A stretch of DNA of 64,000 nt, taken from Hyphomicrobium sp. (lineage in GTDB: Bacteria; Pseudomonadota; Alphaproteobacteria; Rhizobiales; Hyphomicrobiaceae). Numbering within the stretch: position 1 is the first letter of the stretch; the number at the start of each line of letters is the position of its first letter. The notes beneath the pieces were generated by a model. It worked only from the letters and a program-made list of their open reading frames with translations, was not told where the DNA came from and did no database searches. The stretch lies in NCBI GenBank assembly GCA_016793445.1, contig JAEUME010000005.1, positions 1 to 64,000 of the forward strand, given 5' to 3'. This document shows positions 1 to 9,754 of this stretch, piece by piece. The translations under genes were made by a program, and so were the position numbers.

Positions 1-421
1 CCCGGGCGCCCCCCCCCACCCCCGCGACCCGGCTTTGCCTAAGCAAAGCCCGCCCCGGATAGCCGCCAATGGGCGGCCCCTCCGGGGCATCAAGATTGAA
101 GCAGAGCGCTATTAGGGGATGCGGTGCGCGGCGCCTATGCGCCGTCGCCCGCAGGCGTGGCCCCCAAAGCGGCCACGCCAAGTGCGAGCACTAGCAGCCA
201 AAGAACATCCGTGCGGGGAAGGTGATGAGAGGCGCTGTGGCAGCATCGGCACAACTCCGAATAGGCGCTCAGATCGGGGGAGAATGCTGCTCAGCGCCGA
301 ACGATGTCATGGTGCGGGCCATGCCGTCTGATGACGAGCATGGCGGATAGTGTGAGGCTGCGAACTCACTGCAAAAAGAACGGCTCCGGCATCAGCGCCG
401 GAGCCGCTCGCGGGCATCGGC
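1..421. other. Non-coding left edge with two hairpins
   Basis: No convincing gene. Two GC-rich inverted repeats stand out: GGCTTTGC at 31-38 pairs with GCAAAGCC at 43-50, and GCCGCC at 62-67 pairs with GGCGGC at 72-77. Neither has a downstream T-tract, so they are not clear terminators. The short reading frames here lack a good ribosome site and family resemblance. Confidence 0.4.
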
Positions 422-640
422 TTACGCCGTGCCCGAGAGGATTTCGTCGATGGTCCATTCGTCATCGCCGAACCAGGACGTGATGTCCTCGTCGATCCAG
501 GCGCGGGCCGCCAACCGTTTGGCGTGGGCGGGTGAGGCCGCCTTGAGGCGCATTTCGCAGCCTTCAAGCGTGGTGAGATTGACGTGGTAGGTCTTGAGGG
601 CAGGACCGTGGTTTCTGCGTGTGGGATTTTGGCTGTTCAT
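422..640 (-). CDS. Small hypothetical protein (72 aa)
   Basis: Unrecognised acidic small protein, probably cytoplasmic (no signal peptide or membrane segment). An AGGAGA ribosome site lies a few bases upstream of the ATG, which supports translation. The C-terminal half is rich in Asp, Glu and Trp (residues about 45-70), a style common for small proteins of plasmids and integrative elements. Its neighbours, another unknown protein at 936-1301 and a PcfJ-like protein, fit an accessory element. Function unknown. Confidence 0.55.
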   Translation of the reverse strand: MNSQNPTRRNHGPALKTYHVNLTTLEGCEMRLKAASPAHAKRLAARAWIDEDITSWFGDDEWTIDEILSGTA

Positions 641-935
641 GATCGTCGTCTCCTGTTGTTTTTGGTGTTGGGCTGGATCACGTCCAGCCGATGCGGCGAC
701 CAGGATCGCGGACGGGAGGAGCCCGCAGTCAATGCACCGAAACGCGCCTAGCGAGCGTTGCGCGGCACGCGCTTAGGCGAGCCGGGTTTCGCAAGGATTG
801 ACCAGGGCGCCGTCCGCGATAGACGCATCGAATCCGGCTGGATGTGTCCAAAGCCAAGGACGATCAGGGAGACAGCATCTGATCAGCCGCCATGAGCGCA
901 GAACAAGCCCGGTGCCGGGCACCGGGCTCATGATC

Positions 936-1301
936 TCACCACCAGGAATCGTAGAACACGGTCAGCCCGGCGGCGATGGCCGCACGCGCCTTGGCGATGA
1001 AGTCGAGATCGCCGGTCATCTCCGAACCGTCGGTCTGCCCGAAGAAGAACCCGGAGGTCTCGGGCAGCGCGCCGTCACGGATCGCGGCTTCCAGACGGTC
1101 GAGATCGGCTGCTGCCAGCACCACCGGTGCGCAGTTGAACTCGCGGTCTGTGCCGCCCTTGGCGTAATAGAGCTTGCGCATCCAGCCGTGCAGGTTCGGA
1201 TGCTTGCGCCAGTAGTGCAGCTCGGTGACGGCGTCCGGCTTGAAGTCGACGTCTTTGTCCGGCGTCTGCGCCATCGTGAATGCGTACATGTCCAGTCCCA
1301 T
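936..1301 (-). CDS. Conserved unknown protein, MGLDMYAF-type (121 aa)
   Basis: Begins MGLDMYAF, a start I associate with a widespread family of uncharacterised proteins on phages, plasmids and integrative elements. It is soluble, with several Trp and Tyr residues in the pattern HYWRKHPNLHGWM (about residues 29-41) and an aromatic C-terminus ending DSWW. A ribosome site (AAGGAC) precedes the ATG. No catalytic motif is visible. It shares strand and likely origin with the 72-aa gene downstream. Assignment to a mobile element is inference from context. Confidence 0.65.
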   Translation of the reverse strand: MGLDMYAFTMAQTPDKDVDFKPDAVTELHYWRKHPNLHGWMRKLYYAKGGTDREFNCAPVVLAAADLDRLEAAIRDGALPETSGFFFGQTDGSEMTGDLDFIAKARAAIAAGLTVFYDSWW

Positions 1302-1646
1302 GAGTTCTGTCCTTTCTGTTGCGGGACGTCCCTATGACGCCCCTCACCGGCGGGAGGGGGCTCATCGGGCGGCCATCATCGAACCAGAACGCCGACGGAT
1401 GGCTTGGAATGTGCGGCAGCACAGATGATCGAGCAGAGGCGGCATGTTTGTTGGGATTTTCGAGGTGTAACAGTCTTAAATAAATCTTGATGCCGTGAGC
1501 CTGAAGAGTTGTGGCAAGAGCCTCGGCATCGATGAGAGCGAAGGGCAGCCCCGGCCCGGCGAAGCGGGGCCAGCGCAAGGCACATGGAAAATTTGGGTCT
1601 TTGACGCGGAGAGGCATGACCTCTCTGCACGATGAGGAACTGTGCC
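1302..1646. other. Intergenic, divergent promoters expected
   Basis: Lies between the start of the minus-strand 121-aa gene and the start of the plus-strand PcfJ-like gene, so it should hold both promoters. No clear operator, RNA gene or repeat was found by eye. The stretch around 1470-1490 is locally AT-rich and is the best promoter candidate. Confidence 0.3.
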
Positions 1647-2876
1647 ATGACCATCGATCGATTTAGCTACAGACAGAAAAAGCGGCTGGCGAAGTTCGCG
1701 GCGCGCTCGGAGCGGATCGCACAACTGGCGACGTCGTTCCCGCTGCTATTCTTCGCCTTGGCGACAAGATACGGCACTGAAGGGCAGCGCCGGCGGGCGC
1801 TTGAACTTGTCGAGCAAGGACGCAGGCTGGGTGAGGTCGCGGCTGTCATGCAATTGCCGATGGCGCTTCGCCACGCCGAACCCGAGATGCTGACCGAGAA
1901 ATTGGTGCGGGCGCAGCTCACGGAAAAGGCGGCAGCGCGGCTCGTGAGCTTTGCGAAAGCGCACCAAGCAAGCCATGGCAATGCCATATCTGTCGGGTTC
2001 TACGGGTCGCGGCTGTACTGTGACGCGTTTGGAGTCTGGCTGGCTCATGTGTGCGTGAGTGAATGGGCTCGCCTGCTTGGCCCGATGCGCGCGATCGCGA
2101 TCTATGCCTGGGCCACCAATCAGAAAGATGATCCGGGACTCGGCATGGGGGTCGAGCCTTGGAATCCGGACCTGAGCCCGCAGACGGCCTACGACCGGGC
2201 CCGGGAATGGGGCGACAGACTTGAGCGGCGCTGCTACTTCGGCGAAGTGCCGTTGGAAGACCATTGGATGCGCACAGGCAGTTATGGCGGCTATGTTATC
2301 GAACCGCTGCTGACGTACGCGGCTTTCGAGGCCGAGATCAAGGCCATGCAGAACTGTCTGAAGCATTATGCGCCGCGGCTCGCGAACGGCAACGTTCGCC
2401 TTTATAGTGTGCGGAGAGGGGCCGATAAGATTGGCACGGTGGAGGTCGTCATCGATCCGAATGGGTCGCTGTGGAGGTCGCACTTTCTTGGTCCCAGAAA
2501 TGCACCGGTCCCGGACGATGCGTTGAAGGCGGTGCAAACATGGTGGCTTGAACACAAGCCGTGGGTTGGAAAACCGCATGGCCGTCACAAGACCGCGGAG
2601 CGCGCCGATAGCGCATTCGCACAGATCGCCGATCGTTATCTAAAGGCTTGCGGCAACAGCCCCGAGGTGTGGTCTCACTACACGTTCGATTCATACCTGA
2701 TAGATCTGGAACTCGTGGAACGCAGTGGTCCGGCGCCGACGGGATACTTCCAGTTCGAGCCGGTTCGCCGTCCGGCCTCGGCCAGGAAGGGCGGGCCGGA
2801 GCGATCGGCGGCAGGTGTGCCACCCGCCGCCGGAGACAACAATCCGATGCAATCAACGTCAGAAGATCAGTCGTAG
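1647..2876 (+). CDS. PcfJ-like protein (409 aa)
   Basis: Resembles PcfJ-like proteins of conjugative plasmids and integrative elements, whose biochemical role is not established. The recognisable part is the core near residues 230-280, with the pattern MQNCLKHYAPRLANG followed by a beta-rich stretch (RLYSVRRGADKIGTVEVV), matching the family's MxxCVxxY...G...SxRxxxxxxxTxEx layout. The ATG at 1647 is preferred over the in-frame ATG at 1632 because GAGGAAC sits about 7 bases before it. There is no signal peptide. The C-terminal 40 residues are low-complexity, rich in Ala, Pro and Ser. Together with the small genes on the left it suggests remnants of a mobile element whose other parts lie outside the window. 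Confidence 0.6.
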   Translation: MTIDRFSYRQKKRLAKFAARSERIAQLATSFPLLFFALATRYGTEGQRRRALELVEQGRRLGEVAAVMQLPMALRHAEPEMLTEKLVRAQLTEKAAARLVSFAKAHQASHGNAISVGFYGSRLYCDAFGVWLAHVCVSEWARLLGPMRAIAIYAWATNQKDDPGLGMGVEPWNPDLSPQTAYDRAREWGDRLERRCYFGEVPLEDHWMRTGSYGGYVIEPLLTYAAFEAEIKAMQNCLKHYAPRLANGNVRLYSVRRGADKIGTVEVVIDPNGSLWRSHFLGPRNAPVPDDALKAVQTWWLEHKPWVGKPHGRHKTAERADSAFAQIADRYLKACGNSPEVWSHYTFDSYLIDLELVERSGPAPTGYFQFEPVRRPASARKGGPERSAAGVPPAAGDNNPMQSTSEDQS

Positions 2877-2941
2877 CGATAGACGGGGTGATCGGCTCAC
2901 TAGTCTGGCATTTTTGATCTCAGAGTCCTATGATGTGAACG

Positions 2942-3862
2942 ATGAAAGATCTCAACGACCTCTATTTCTTCGTCCAGGCCGTGAATCACGGTGGCTTTGC
3001 GCCTGCCGCGCGCGCTCTCGGCATGCCCAAATCACGGCTCAGCCGCCGGATTGCCATGCTCGAGGAGCGGCTGGGCGTCAGGCTCGTGCAACGCACCACC
3101 CGGCGCTTCACCGTCACAGAGGTCGGTCAGGAGTACTACCGCCACTGCGTCGCCATGCTGGTCGAAGCTGAAGCGGCCGACGACGCCATTGCCCAGCTTC
3201 GCTCTGAGCCCCGCGGTCTCGTCAAAGTGAGCTGCCCTTCGGCGCTGGTCTACTTTCATGTTGGTGACATGCTCGGCCGCTTCATGGCCGCAAACCCGGG
3301 CGTCGAAGTGCATCTCGAATGCACGAACCGCCACGTCGACGTGATCGGCGAAGGCTTCGATGTGGCGATCAGGGCGCGCTTTCCACCTTTGGAAGACAGT
3401 GACCTTGCCATGAAGGTTCTCGGAACCAGTCGCCATCGCTTGATCGCATCGCCTGCGCTGTTGGGGCGGCATACGCGAGCACTCGTGCCGGCCGACCTTG
3501 CGAAGCTGCCGAGTGTCGATCTAGGCCCGCCGCGGGGCGAGCACGTCTGGTCGCTTGATGGTCCGGATGGGGCGCACGCGCGCGTTCCGCACCGTCCGCG
3601 CCTTGTGGTCGATGACATGGTCGCGTTGTGCTTTGCCGCCCGCAACGCCGTTGGCATCGCACAGCTTCCGACAATGATGATTGGCGACGAGCTTCAAAGC
3701 GGCCAGCTCGTGGACGTGCTTCCCCAGTGGGCTCCGAAGAGCCGCATCGTGCATGCCGTCTTCCCCTCGCGGCGTGGCCTGCTGCCGTCGGTTCGTGCCT
3801 TGCTGGATTATCTGGCAGCCGGGTATGCGGCATTGGAGGCGGCTGAAGGCGTCCGGGTTTGA
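2942..3862 (+). CDS. LysR-family transcriptional regulator (306 aa)
   Basis: DNA-binding regulator with the family layout and length. Residues 1-60 form the winged helix (MKDLNDLYFFVQAVNHGGF, then a recognition helix around KSRLSRRIAMLEERLG) and residues about 90-300 form the periplasmic-binding-like effector domain. It resembles the subgroup often annotated as DNA-binding activators of quinone- or glutathione-linked genes, but the effector cannot be read from sequence. No divergent partner is adjacent: the upstream gene is the PcfJ-like protein, also on the plus strand, so its target is unclear. Confidence 0.85.
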   Translation: MKDLNDLYFFVQAVNHGGFAPAARALGMPKSRLSRRIAMLEERLGVRLVQRTTRRFTVTEVGQEYYRHCVAMLVEAEAADDAIAQLRSEPRGLVKVSCPSALVYFHVGDMLGRFMAANPGVEVHLECTNRHVDVIGEGFDVAIRARFPPLEDSDLAMKVLGTSRHRLIASPALLGRHTRALVPADLAKLPSVDLGPPRGEHVWSLDGPDGAHARVPHRPRLVVDDMVALCFAARNAVGIAQLPTMMIGDELQSGQLVDVLPQWAPKSRIVHAVFPSRRGLLPSVRALLDYLAAGYAALEAAEGVRV

Positions 3863-4102
3863 GCCACGGGCAAGCTCGCACGTCTTCAAACGCAGTTGGG
3901 AGAGCTGAAGCCCTGAGAAGACCGCACTGGCCAACCGGCGCCTATCACACCACCAATGTGTCCTTTGCGGCCGAAGGTGAGGCAAAAAGCGTGTTTCCAC
4001 AGCGTCGCTCCAGCAAGGTTATGTCCGGTTGGACGCGTATCCACTTTGCAAAGGATCGTTTGATATCTATCTCATGTCCGACGCGATGAAAGATCAAGAT
4101 CT

Positions 4103-4354
4103 ATGACTGCACTGAAGATCGCCTCAGGCGTGGTTCACAAGCTGCCGCCGGATCTGAGGGCAAGACTCGCTGCCGACCCGCAAGCCTTAAGGGCTTGGGA
4201 GGACATTTCATCAATCGCACGGAATGAGTGGATCTGCTGGATTGAGTCCGCGAAAAAGGCTGAGACGAGAATGCGCCGCATCGAGCGCGCAATAGAGGAC
4301 CTGTCAGTCGGAAAGCGACGGCCTTGTTGCTGGCCCGGCTGTCCGCATCGATGA
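4103..4354 (+). CDS. Short YdeI/OmpD-associated-type protein (83 aa)
   Basis: Matches the C-terminal helical module of the YdeI/OmpD-associated (bacteriocin-protection) family: an Ala- and Leu-rich segment with LPPDLRARLAADPQALRAWE, then ARNEWICWIESAKK and the tail GKRRPCCWPGCPHR. Full YdeI proteins are about 180-200 residues with an extra N-terminal domain, so this is either a naturally short stand-alone version or a truncated copy. The sequence has no frameshift and ends at a proper stop. No strong ribosome site is visible. The cysteine cluster at the tail could bind metal, which is inference. Confidence 0.65.
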   Translation: MTALKIASGVVHKLPPDLRARLAADPQALRAWEDISSIARNEWICWIESAKKAETRMRRIERAIEDLSVGKRRPCCWPGCPHR

Positions 4355-4634
4355 GATCGGCAGTCCTGGCGCAAGTACAGACGGCGTTCGTGCGAACGCC
4401 GCACCACGTCGTCGTCTCCGGCTAAGCGACCGTGTATGGCTCAGGACAATGCGCGCGAGGACTGCTACGAAAGACCATCGACAGTTTCCCCCCAAGAGAC
4501 CTCGGCATGGAGCAGGACGAGAAAAACGCCACCCGTGATCGCAAAGTCTTCGAACCTGATTTTCTTGCTCTGGAACTGATTCGGAACCTTCCCTAAGTTT
4601 CCTGCGGTTGCATTTTATTCTGGAGTTTTCGTAC

Positions 4635-5729
4635 ATGAGGGTCCTGACGGTCGGCGGGGCAATGATTGACACTATCGCAGTCATTGCGAATGAGCGCATC
4701 GAGCGGATGACCATGCGCAATGCCGACGCCTCATTTCTCCTGCTCGAGCAAGGACGCAAGAACGAAGCAGATGAAATTTCGACCCATTGCGGTGGAGGGG
4801 CGGTCAATGCAGCCGTTGCCATGGCCCGGCTGGGTCATGATGTGGCAGCACTCATAAAGCTCGGTCCCGACGCGCGGGCAGAAACGATTCTGCGCCGGCT
4901 CGAGGATGAAGGCGTGTCGACACGCTATGCCATGCGCGATCCGCGTGCGCCGACGGGCGCTTCTGTCCTTATTTCCGCCCACGACCGCAACGCAGCCATC
5001 TTCACATTTCGTGGCGCGAATACGCTGCTGGAACCGCATGATTTGAAGAAAGAAGCGTTTGCTGCACGTCTCGTCTATGTTTCGAGTTTGTCGAACGAGT
5101 CGGCTGAATGTTTTCCGTCAATCGTCGCGCACGCTAAATCCGAAGGTGCACTCGTAGCCGTGAATCCCGGAATCCGGCAGCTGTCGTTGCGTCAGAATCC
5201 GTTTCGCGATTCCATAGGTAAGATCGACATTCTTGCTATCAATCGCGACGAGGCCGATGCACTCGTGCCGCTACTCGTGGCTTATGGCGGAGAAGGCGGC
5301 ACCCAGTCTGAGCATAGCAACGGAACGACACTGCCCTATCTTGCGCGCCGGGGCTTCGTCATGGGTGGCTTCGAACTGTCTATGTTCGGTTTTTTCAGTC
5401 GCGTCCTGAGCCTCGGACCCAAATGGGTCGTGGTGACCGACGGCAACCGTGGAGCATATGTAGGCTCGCAGTCCGGTTGCCTGTTTTGCCCCGCCGTCCC
5501 CGTCGATATAACCGGCTCTGCCGGTGCAGGAGATGCGTTCAACGCGACATTCGCATGCTGCATAGCGGCATCCGTTCCCGTGGAAGATGCCGCACTATGC
5601 GCCGCAACGAACGCGGCGTCTGTTGTAACGCATTTGGATACCCAAACCGGCCTTTTGCGACAACCCGAACTCCAGGCGCGGGTTGCCAAGGTTCGCGAAA
5701 GCATCGATTTTATCCATTGGCCTCTTTAG
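4635..5729 (+). CDS. PfkB/ribokinase-family carbohydrate kinase (364 aa)
   Basis: ATP-dependent kinase of a sugar or nucleoside, soluble. The N-terminus has the substrate-binding GG signature (VGGAMIDTIAVI) and a second glycine-rich motif, CGGGAVNAAVAMARLG at about residues 54-69. The C-terminal PfkB signature is DITGSAGAGDAFNATF, with GAGD forming the anion hole and the catalytic Asp. The start at 4635 follows GGAG with 9 bases spacing. An extra loop near residues 210-260 has no counterpart that I recognise. The substrate cannot be assigned and no sugar transporter is adjacent. Confidence 0.85.
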   Translation: MRVLTVGGAMIDTIAVIANERIERMTMRNADASFLLLEQGRKNEADEISTHCGGGAVNAAVAMARLGHDVAALIKLGPDARAETILRRLEDEGVSTRYAMRDPRAPTGASVLISAHDRNAAIFTFRGANTLLEPHDLKKEAFAARLVYVSSLSNESAECFPSIVAHAKSEGALVAVNPGIRQLSLRQNPFRDSIGKIDILAINRDEADALVPLLVAYGGEGGTQSEHSNGTTLPYLARRGFVMGGFELSMFGFFSRVLSLGPKWVVVTDGNRGAYVGSQSGCLFCPAVPVDITGSAGAGDAFNATFACCIAASVPVEDAALCAATNAASVVTHLDTQTGLLRQPELQARVAKVRESIDFIHWPL

Positions 5730-6060
5730 CTGGTCACCACCGAAGACGACTGAACCAAATTTGCCCTGCCGCGTTCGTTTCATAACTGCGTGCGAGGATA
5801 ATTCAGTTCATGTTGATCACGTCCAGGCGGACGCCAGCGCCTCTTGATCTTGCTGCTATCGGAAACGGGCTGGTCGCCGCTCTCGTAGACCCTCAGGCAT
5901 AGCCAGCTCGATTGGGTCCCGATCAACTACATTCACCGCCCTTTGCCGCGACCGCGGTTGGTCTCGCTATTAGTTCGAGAAAAGCGATGGCACTTTCCAG
6001 AATAGCCTTTGCTCGCTATCCCATCCACATCACCCTTATGCACGTTCAGCGAGTCCGTAG
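5730..6060. other. Intergenic before the symporter gene
   Basis: No gene supported. Short frames here have no family resemblance. The region should carry the promoter for the downstream transporter gene; no clear operator or hairpin terminator was recognised. Confidence 0.3.
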
Positions 6061-6924
6061 ATGCTGCAATTCCTGGCCGACACTGCCGTCCCGGCTTCTC
6101 TCTTCCTTCTGATGCTCGTTGTCGGAACGGAGGTGACGCGCGAAGACTTCCGGGGGCTTGCGGAGAACGTCCAAGCCGTGCTGCTGGGATCGGCGGGCCA
6201 GTTGCTCGTGCTTCCGGCGATTGCGCTGGCCATCAACGTGGCCCTCTCGCCGCCCCCGGCCATTGCCGCCGGTCTGCTGCTGTTGTCTCTCAGTCCCAAT
6301 GGCGGTATCTCCAACTCCTATTGCTATCTCGCACGGTGCAATGTTCTGCTTTCGGCGACGATCACGGCCGTGGGAACTGCGCTGTGTCTCGTCACCATCC
6401 CGGCTTGGCTCGCGCTTCTACCCAATGTTCCAGGCTTCAACGTCGCGCTGATTGAGGTTCCGGCGGCGACGATCGTTGCGCAGCTTCTTGTGCTGATGGT
6501 CTTGCCCTTGGTCATGGGCATGCTGGTGCGGCGCGCGTATCCTGAGAAAGTCGCCAATGCCGAAAAGCTCCTCCGTTGGCTCTCGGTCGGCGTCGTCGCG
6601 GTCATTCTCGCTGCTGCCGTGGCGACGGTGCGCGGCGAGCTCTCGGGACTCCTGTTCGACATCGGGCTATCCGCGACGCTGTTCATCGTTGCCGCGATGA
6701 TGGTCGGATGGCTCCTCGGCCACGGACTTGGCAGCCGGGACCGGCCCGTCCTCGTCATTGAGGCCGGCGTCCGCAATGTCGGCGTCGCATTGCTTCTCGG
6801 AGGCACCATGCTCACACCGGAGTCGTTCGGCATCTTCGCCAGCTTCCTAACCGGATATTTCATCTGGGAGGTCGTCATCATGCTAGCCTACGTACGATAC
6901 ACAGCTCGCCACCTCGAAGGCTGA
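6061..6924 (+). CDS. Bile acid:sodium symporter-family transporter (287 aa)
   Basis: Integral inner-membrane protein with about nine hydrophobic helices and the compact length of bacterial BASS-family carriers. It has the family's glycine- and asparagine-rich crossover segments: LLSLSPNGGISNSYCYLARC near residues 78-97 and VIEAGVRNVGVALLLGG near 232-248. BASS proteins use sodium to import organic anions; the substrate here is unknown. The ATG at 6061 has only a weak ribosome site. It converges on the remnant and nasA on the opposite strand. Confidence 0.8.
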   Translation: MLQFLADTAVPASLFLLMLVVGTEVTREDFRGLAENVQAVLLGSAGQLLVLPAIALAINVALSPPPAIAAGLLLLSLSPNGGISNSYCYLARCNVLLSATITAVGTALCLVTIPAWLALLPNVPGFNVALIEVPAATIVAQLLVLMVLPLVMGMLVRRAYPEKVANAEKLLRWLSVGVVAVILAAAVATVRGELSGLLFDIGLSATLFIVAAMMVGWLLGHGLGSRDRPVLVIEAGVRNVGVALLLGGTMLTPESFGIFASFLTGYFIWEVVIMLAYVRYTARHLEG

Positions 6925-6928
6925 TGCG

Positions 6929-7080
6929 TCAAAAGCTCATCACAATTCCGAAGATCTGGCCTTCCTGAATTACGTCGAAAACGAAATCGTCCTTCTCGTA
7001 CTCGTTCCGAAGTCGGCCCTTCAAGCCAATGGTCGAAAGCTCGACGCCGATCAGCTTCGGGTTATCGAAGGCCGTGGCTG
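6929..7080 (-). pseudogene. Orphan C-terminal coding fragment
   Basis: Directly downstream of nasA the minus strand keeps a protein-like reading frame of about 50 codons with strong GC-rich third positions, containing NPKLIGVELSTIGLKG and ending EGQIFGIVMSF before TGA. It has no start codon of its own outside nasA. It looks like the last part of a gene whose front was lost when the nitrate cluster arrived or rearranged. I do not recognise the family. Confidence 0.35.
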
Positions 7081-7092
7081 CGCGGCGGGCTG

Positions 7093-9747
7093 TCAGACCG
7101 CTTTTGCGAGCGCGTTCTCGTGGATGATCCTCTTGATCTCCGGCCGGCACGAGCCGCAGTTGGTGCCTGCTTGCGTGGCCTCGCCCACCGCTGCAACCGT
7201 GCAGCAACCACGCGCAACGGCGTCAGAAATCTCATTGGCGCCGATGCCAAAGCAGGCGCAGATGGTTGCGCCGCGGTCTATCGCGTCCGCTCCAGGCCGG
7301 CCGGCGAGCACCGCATTGCGTTTGCCCGATATCGGGTTAGCTGCTGCGAGTTGCGCGATGGCCCATTCGCGCGAGGCGGCGACAGGCTCGGGCGCAAGGA
7401 ACAGCATGCCCGTCAGATAGCCGTTGTCGTACGTCGCAAACCGCATGCGTCCCGTCTCGGTATCCTGGTAAACGACCGGATCGCTCGCCTTGCCGAGAAG
7501 TTCGCGCGCAAATGCAGGACAATCAGGCGGAATACCGGCGACCGCGAACTCCACGCGCCAGCCGCCATTGCATTTGGCGATTGCCCAGTATTCCGCCTGA
7601 ACGAGCGTAGGCTTGCGCCGGAGCACGGCGAACCCGTAGGTTGCGGCGATGAAGCGCTCCATGCGAGCAGGCACGTTTTTCGATGCAGGCTGGCCGGAGA
7701 TTGCGTCGGTTATTCCCGGTACGAGGCAATCGACGCGTGCGCTGGACGCGAACTGGTCGTTCCAGTGCATAGGGACGAATATTGAGCCCCGCTGCTGACG
7801 GAGTGTGACAAGCGCGCGCACGAGGATCGCGCCCAGTCCTGTCGAGACGCGAACGAGATCGGCATCAGCGATACGGTAGTGCCACGCGTCATCGGGATGG
7901 ATTTCGACGAACGGCTCAGCGTAGTGCTGCGAGAGGCGCTCGCTCTTGCCCGTGCGCGTCATGGTGTGCCAGTGATCGCGGATGCGGCCAGTATTGAGAG
8001 TCAGGGGAAAATCCGGCGTTTCACGCTCCTCTGCCGCGAGCCCGGTAGGGACGAAGCGGGCCTTTTTGTCGGCCGTGAAATAGCCCCCGTTGGCGAACAT
8101 GCGCTCGGTGCTCTCTCCATTTGCGCGCCGCGGCCACTGGAACGGCGCGAGAGCCTCGTAGGCGGCGGGATCGAGCTTCGCGCAAGAGCCGATGTCGAAA
8201 TCCCGACTGCCACCATTTTCGAACGCGGACAGTGCGGCATGTTCGGCGAATATCTCGGCTGGGCCTGCGTAGCTGAACGCATCACGAAAGCCCATGCGTT
8301 TGGCTATCTCGCAGATGATCCACCAATCCGGCCTGACATCTGCGGGCGTGCGCAGAAAAGGACGCTGCCGTGAGATGCGCCGCTCGGAATTCGTGACACT
8401 GCCGTCTTTTTCCCCCCAGGTAGCGGCGGGCAGCTGAACATGCGCATAACGTGCGGTATCGGTTTGGTCCGTGACGTCGGATACCACGACGAAGGGGCAA
8501 GCCGCGAGCGCCGCCGCGACCGCGTCCGCCTGCGGCATGGAGACAGCGGGATTTGTCGCCATGATCCACAGCGCCTTAATGCGTCCCTCGTCCACGGCCT
8601 TGAACATATCGACCGCCTTGAGGCCCGGCTTGCTCGCGATCCTAGGCGACTGCCAGAAACGTTGGACGAAGCTGCGATGCGTTGCGTTCTCAATGTCCAT
8701 ATGAGCCGCCAGCATGTTGGCAAGGCCGCCGACTTCGCGTCCGCCCATGGCGTTGGGTTGTCCCGTGACCGAGAACGGCCCCATACCAGCCTTGCCAATT
8801 CGCCCGGTTGCCAGATGGCAGTTGATGATGGCGTTCACCTTGTCCGTGCCGGACACCGATTGGTTGACACCCTGACTGTAGACGGTAACGGCGCGTTCCC
8901 TCGCAGAAAACATCTGGAAGAACGACTGCAACACATCTGGCGAGAGCCCCGTGTGCGCGCATACGTCTGTCTCGCGCAAGTCCAACGCCACGCCCATTGC
9001 CTGCGCAAATCCCGTCGTGTTGGCCGCGATATAGCTTTCATCGGCAAAGCCGTTGCGGATGAGATAGGCGAGCAACCCGGTGAACAGGGCGACGTCTCCA
9101 TCGGGCCTTATCGCCAGATGCAAATCTGCAATCGCCGCTGTCGCCGTCTCGCGCGGGTCAATCAGTACGACCTTCATCTGCGGCCGCCTTTCCTTCGCCG
9201 CCGCGATGCGCTGATATAAAATTGGGTGACACCACGCCAGGTTTGAGCCCACGAGGACGACGAGATCGGCGAGTTCTAGATCCTCATAGCAGCCAGGCAC
9301 CGTGTCGGAGCCGAACGCCCGGCGGTGTCCTGCCACGGACGACGCCATGCATAGCCGCGAATTCGTGTCGATGTTGGCTGACCCGATATAACCCTTCATC
9401 AGCTTGTTGGCGGCGTAATAGTCTTCAGTCAGCAACTGGCCCGATACGTAAAAGGCAACTGAGTCCGGCCCGTGTTTCGCAATCGTTGCGGAGAATGTAG
9501 CAGCGACGAGGTCCAGCGCTGCGTCCCAGCTCGTGTCGCGTCCATGGACGCTTGGAACGAGCAAACGATCCTCGAGCCCCAAGGTCTCTGCCAATGCTGA
9601 ACCTTTCGAGCACAAGCGCCCGTAGTTCGCGGGATGTTCGGGATCGCCGCGCACAGTGACGCTGCTGTCTGCCGCAACGGTGGCGATGACGCCGCAGCCG
9701 ACTCCGCAGTAGGGGCACGTGGTCTTGACGGTCTGCGTCGTGCTCAT
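7093..9747 (-). CDS. nasA: Assimilatory nitrate reductase, catalytic subunit (884 aa)
   Basis: Cytoplasmic molybdenum enzyme reducing nitrate to nitrite for biosynthesis. Residues 11-50 hold the [4Fe-4S] site (CPYCGVGC plus a later Cys in RLCSKG). The middle is a molybdopterin oxidoreductase core that binds bis-MGD, followed by the C-terminal dinucleotide-binding domain. The last 60 residues are a BFD-like [2Fe-2S] module (CACFG ... CCTVAAVGEAT ... NCGSCRPEI), typical of NasA types that take electrons directly. No signal peptide, as expected for the assimilatory form. It is the last gene of narK-nirB-nirD-nasA, 7 bases after nirD. Confidence 0.95.
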   Translation of the reverse strand: MSTTQTVKTTCPYCGVGCGVIATVAADSSVTVRGDPEHPANYGRLCSKGSALAETLGLEDRLLVPSVHGRDTSWDAALDLVAATFSATIAKHGPDSVAFYVSGQLLTEDYYAANKLMKGYIGSANIDTNSRLCMASSVAGHRRAFGSDTVPGCYEDLELADLVVLVGSNLAWCHPILYQRIAAAKERRPQMKVVLIDPRETATAAIADLHLAIRPDGDVALFTGLLAYLIRNGFADESYIAANTTGFAQAMGVALDLRETDVCAHTGLSPDVLQSFFQMFSARERAVTVYSQGVNQSVSGTDKVNAIINCHLATGRIGKAGMGPFSVTGQPNAMGGREVGGLANMLAAHMDIENATHRSFVQRFWQSPRIASKPGLKAVDMFKAVDEGRIKALWIMATNPAVSMPQADAVAAALAACPFVVVSDVTDQTDTARYAHVQLPAATWGEKDGSVTNSERRISRQRPFLRTPADVRPDWWIICEIAKRMGFRDAFSYAGPAEIFAEHAALSAFENGGSRDFDIGSCAKLDPAAYEALAPFQWPRRANGESTERMFANGGYFTADKKARFVPTGLAAEERETPDFPLTLNTGRIRDHWHTMTRTGKSERLSQHYAEPFVEIHPDDAWHYRIADADLVRVSTGLGAILVRALVTLRQQRGSIFVPMHWNDQFASSARVDCLVPGITDAISGQPASKNVPARMERFIAATYGFAVLRRKPTLVQAEYWAIAKCNGGWRVEFAVAGIPPDCPAFARELLGKASDPVVYQDTETGRMRFATYDNGYLTGMLFLAPEPVAASREWAIAQLAAANPISGKRNAVLAGRPGADAIDRGATICACFGIGANEISDAVARGCCTVAAVGEATQAGTNCGSCRPEIKRIIHENALAKAV

Positions 9748-9754
9748 GGAGACC

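Noticed and set aside
7120..9219. Long plus-strand frames inside nasA
   Set aside because: They are antisense shadows of the high-GC nasA gene without family resemblance.
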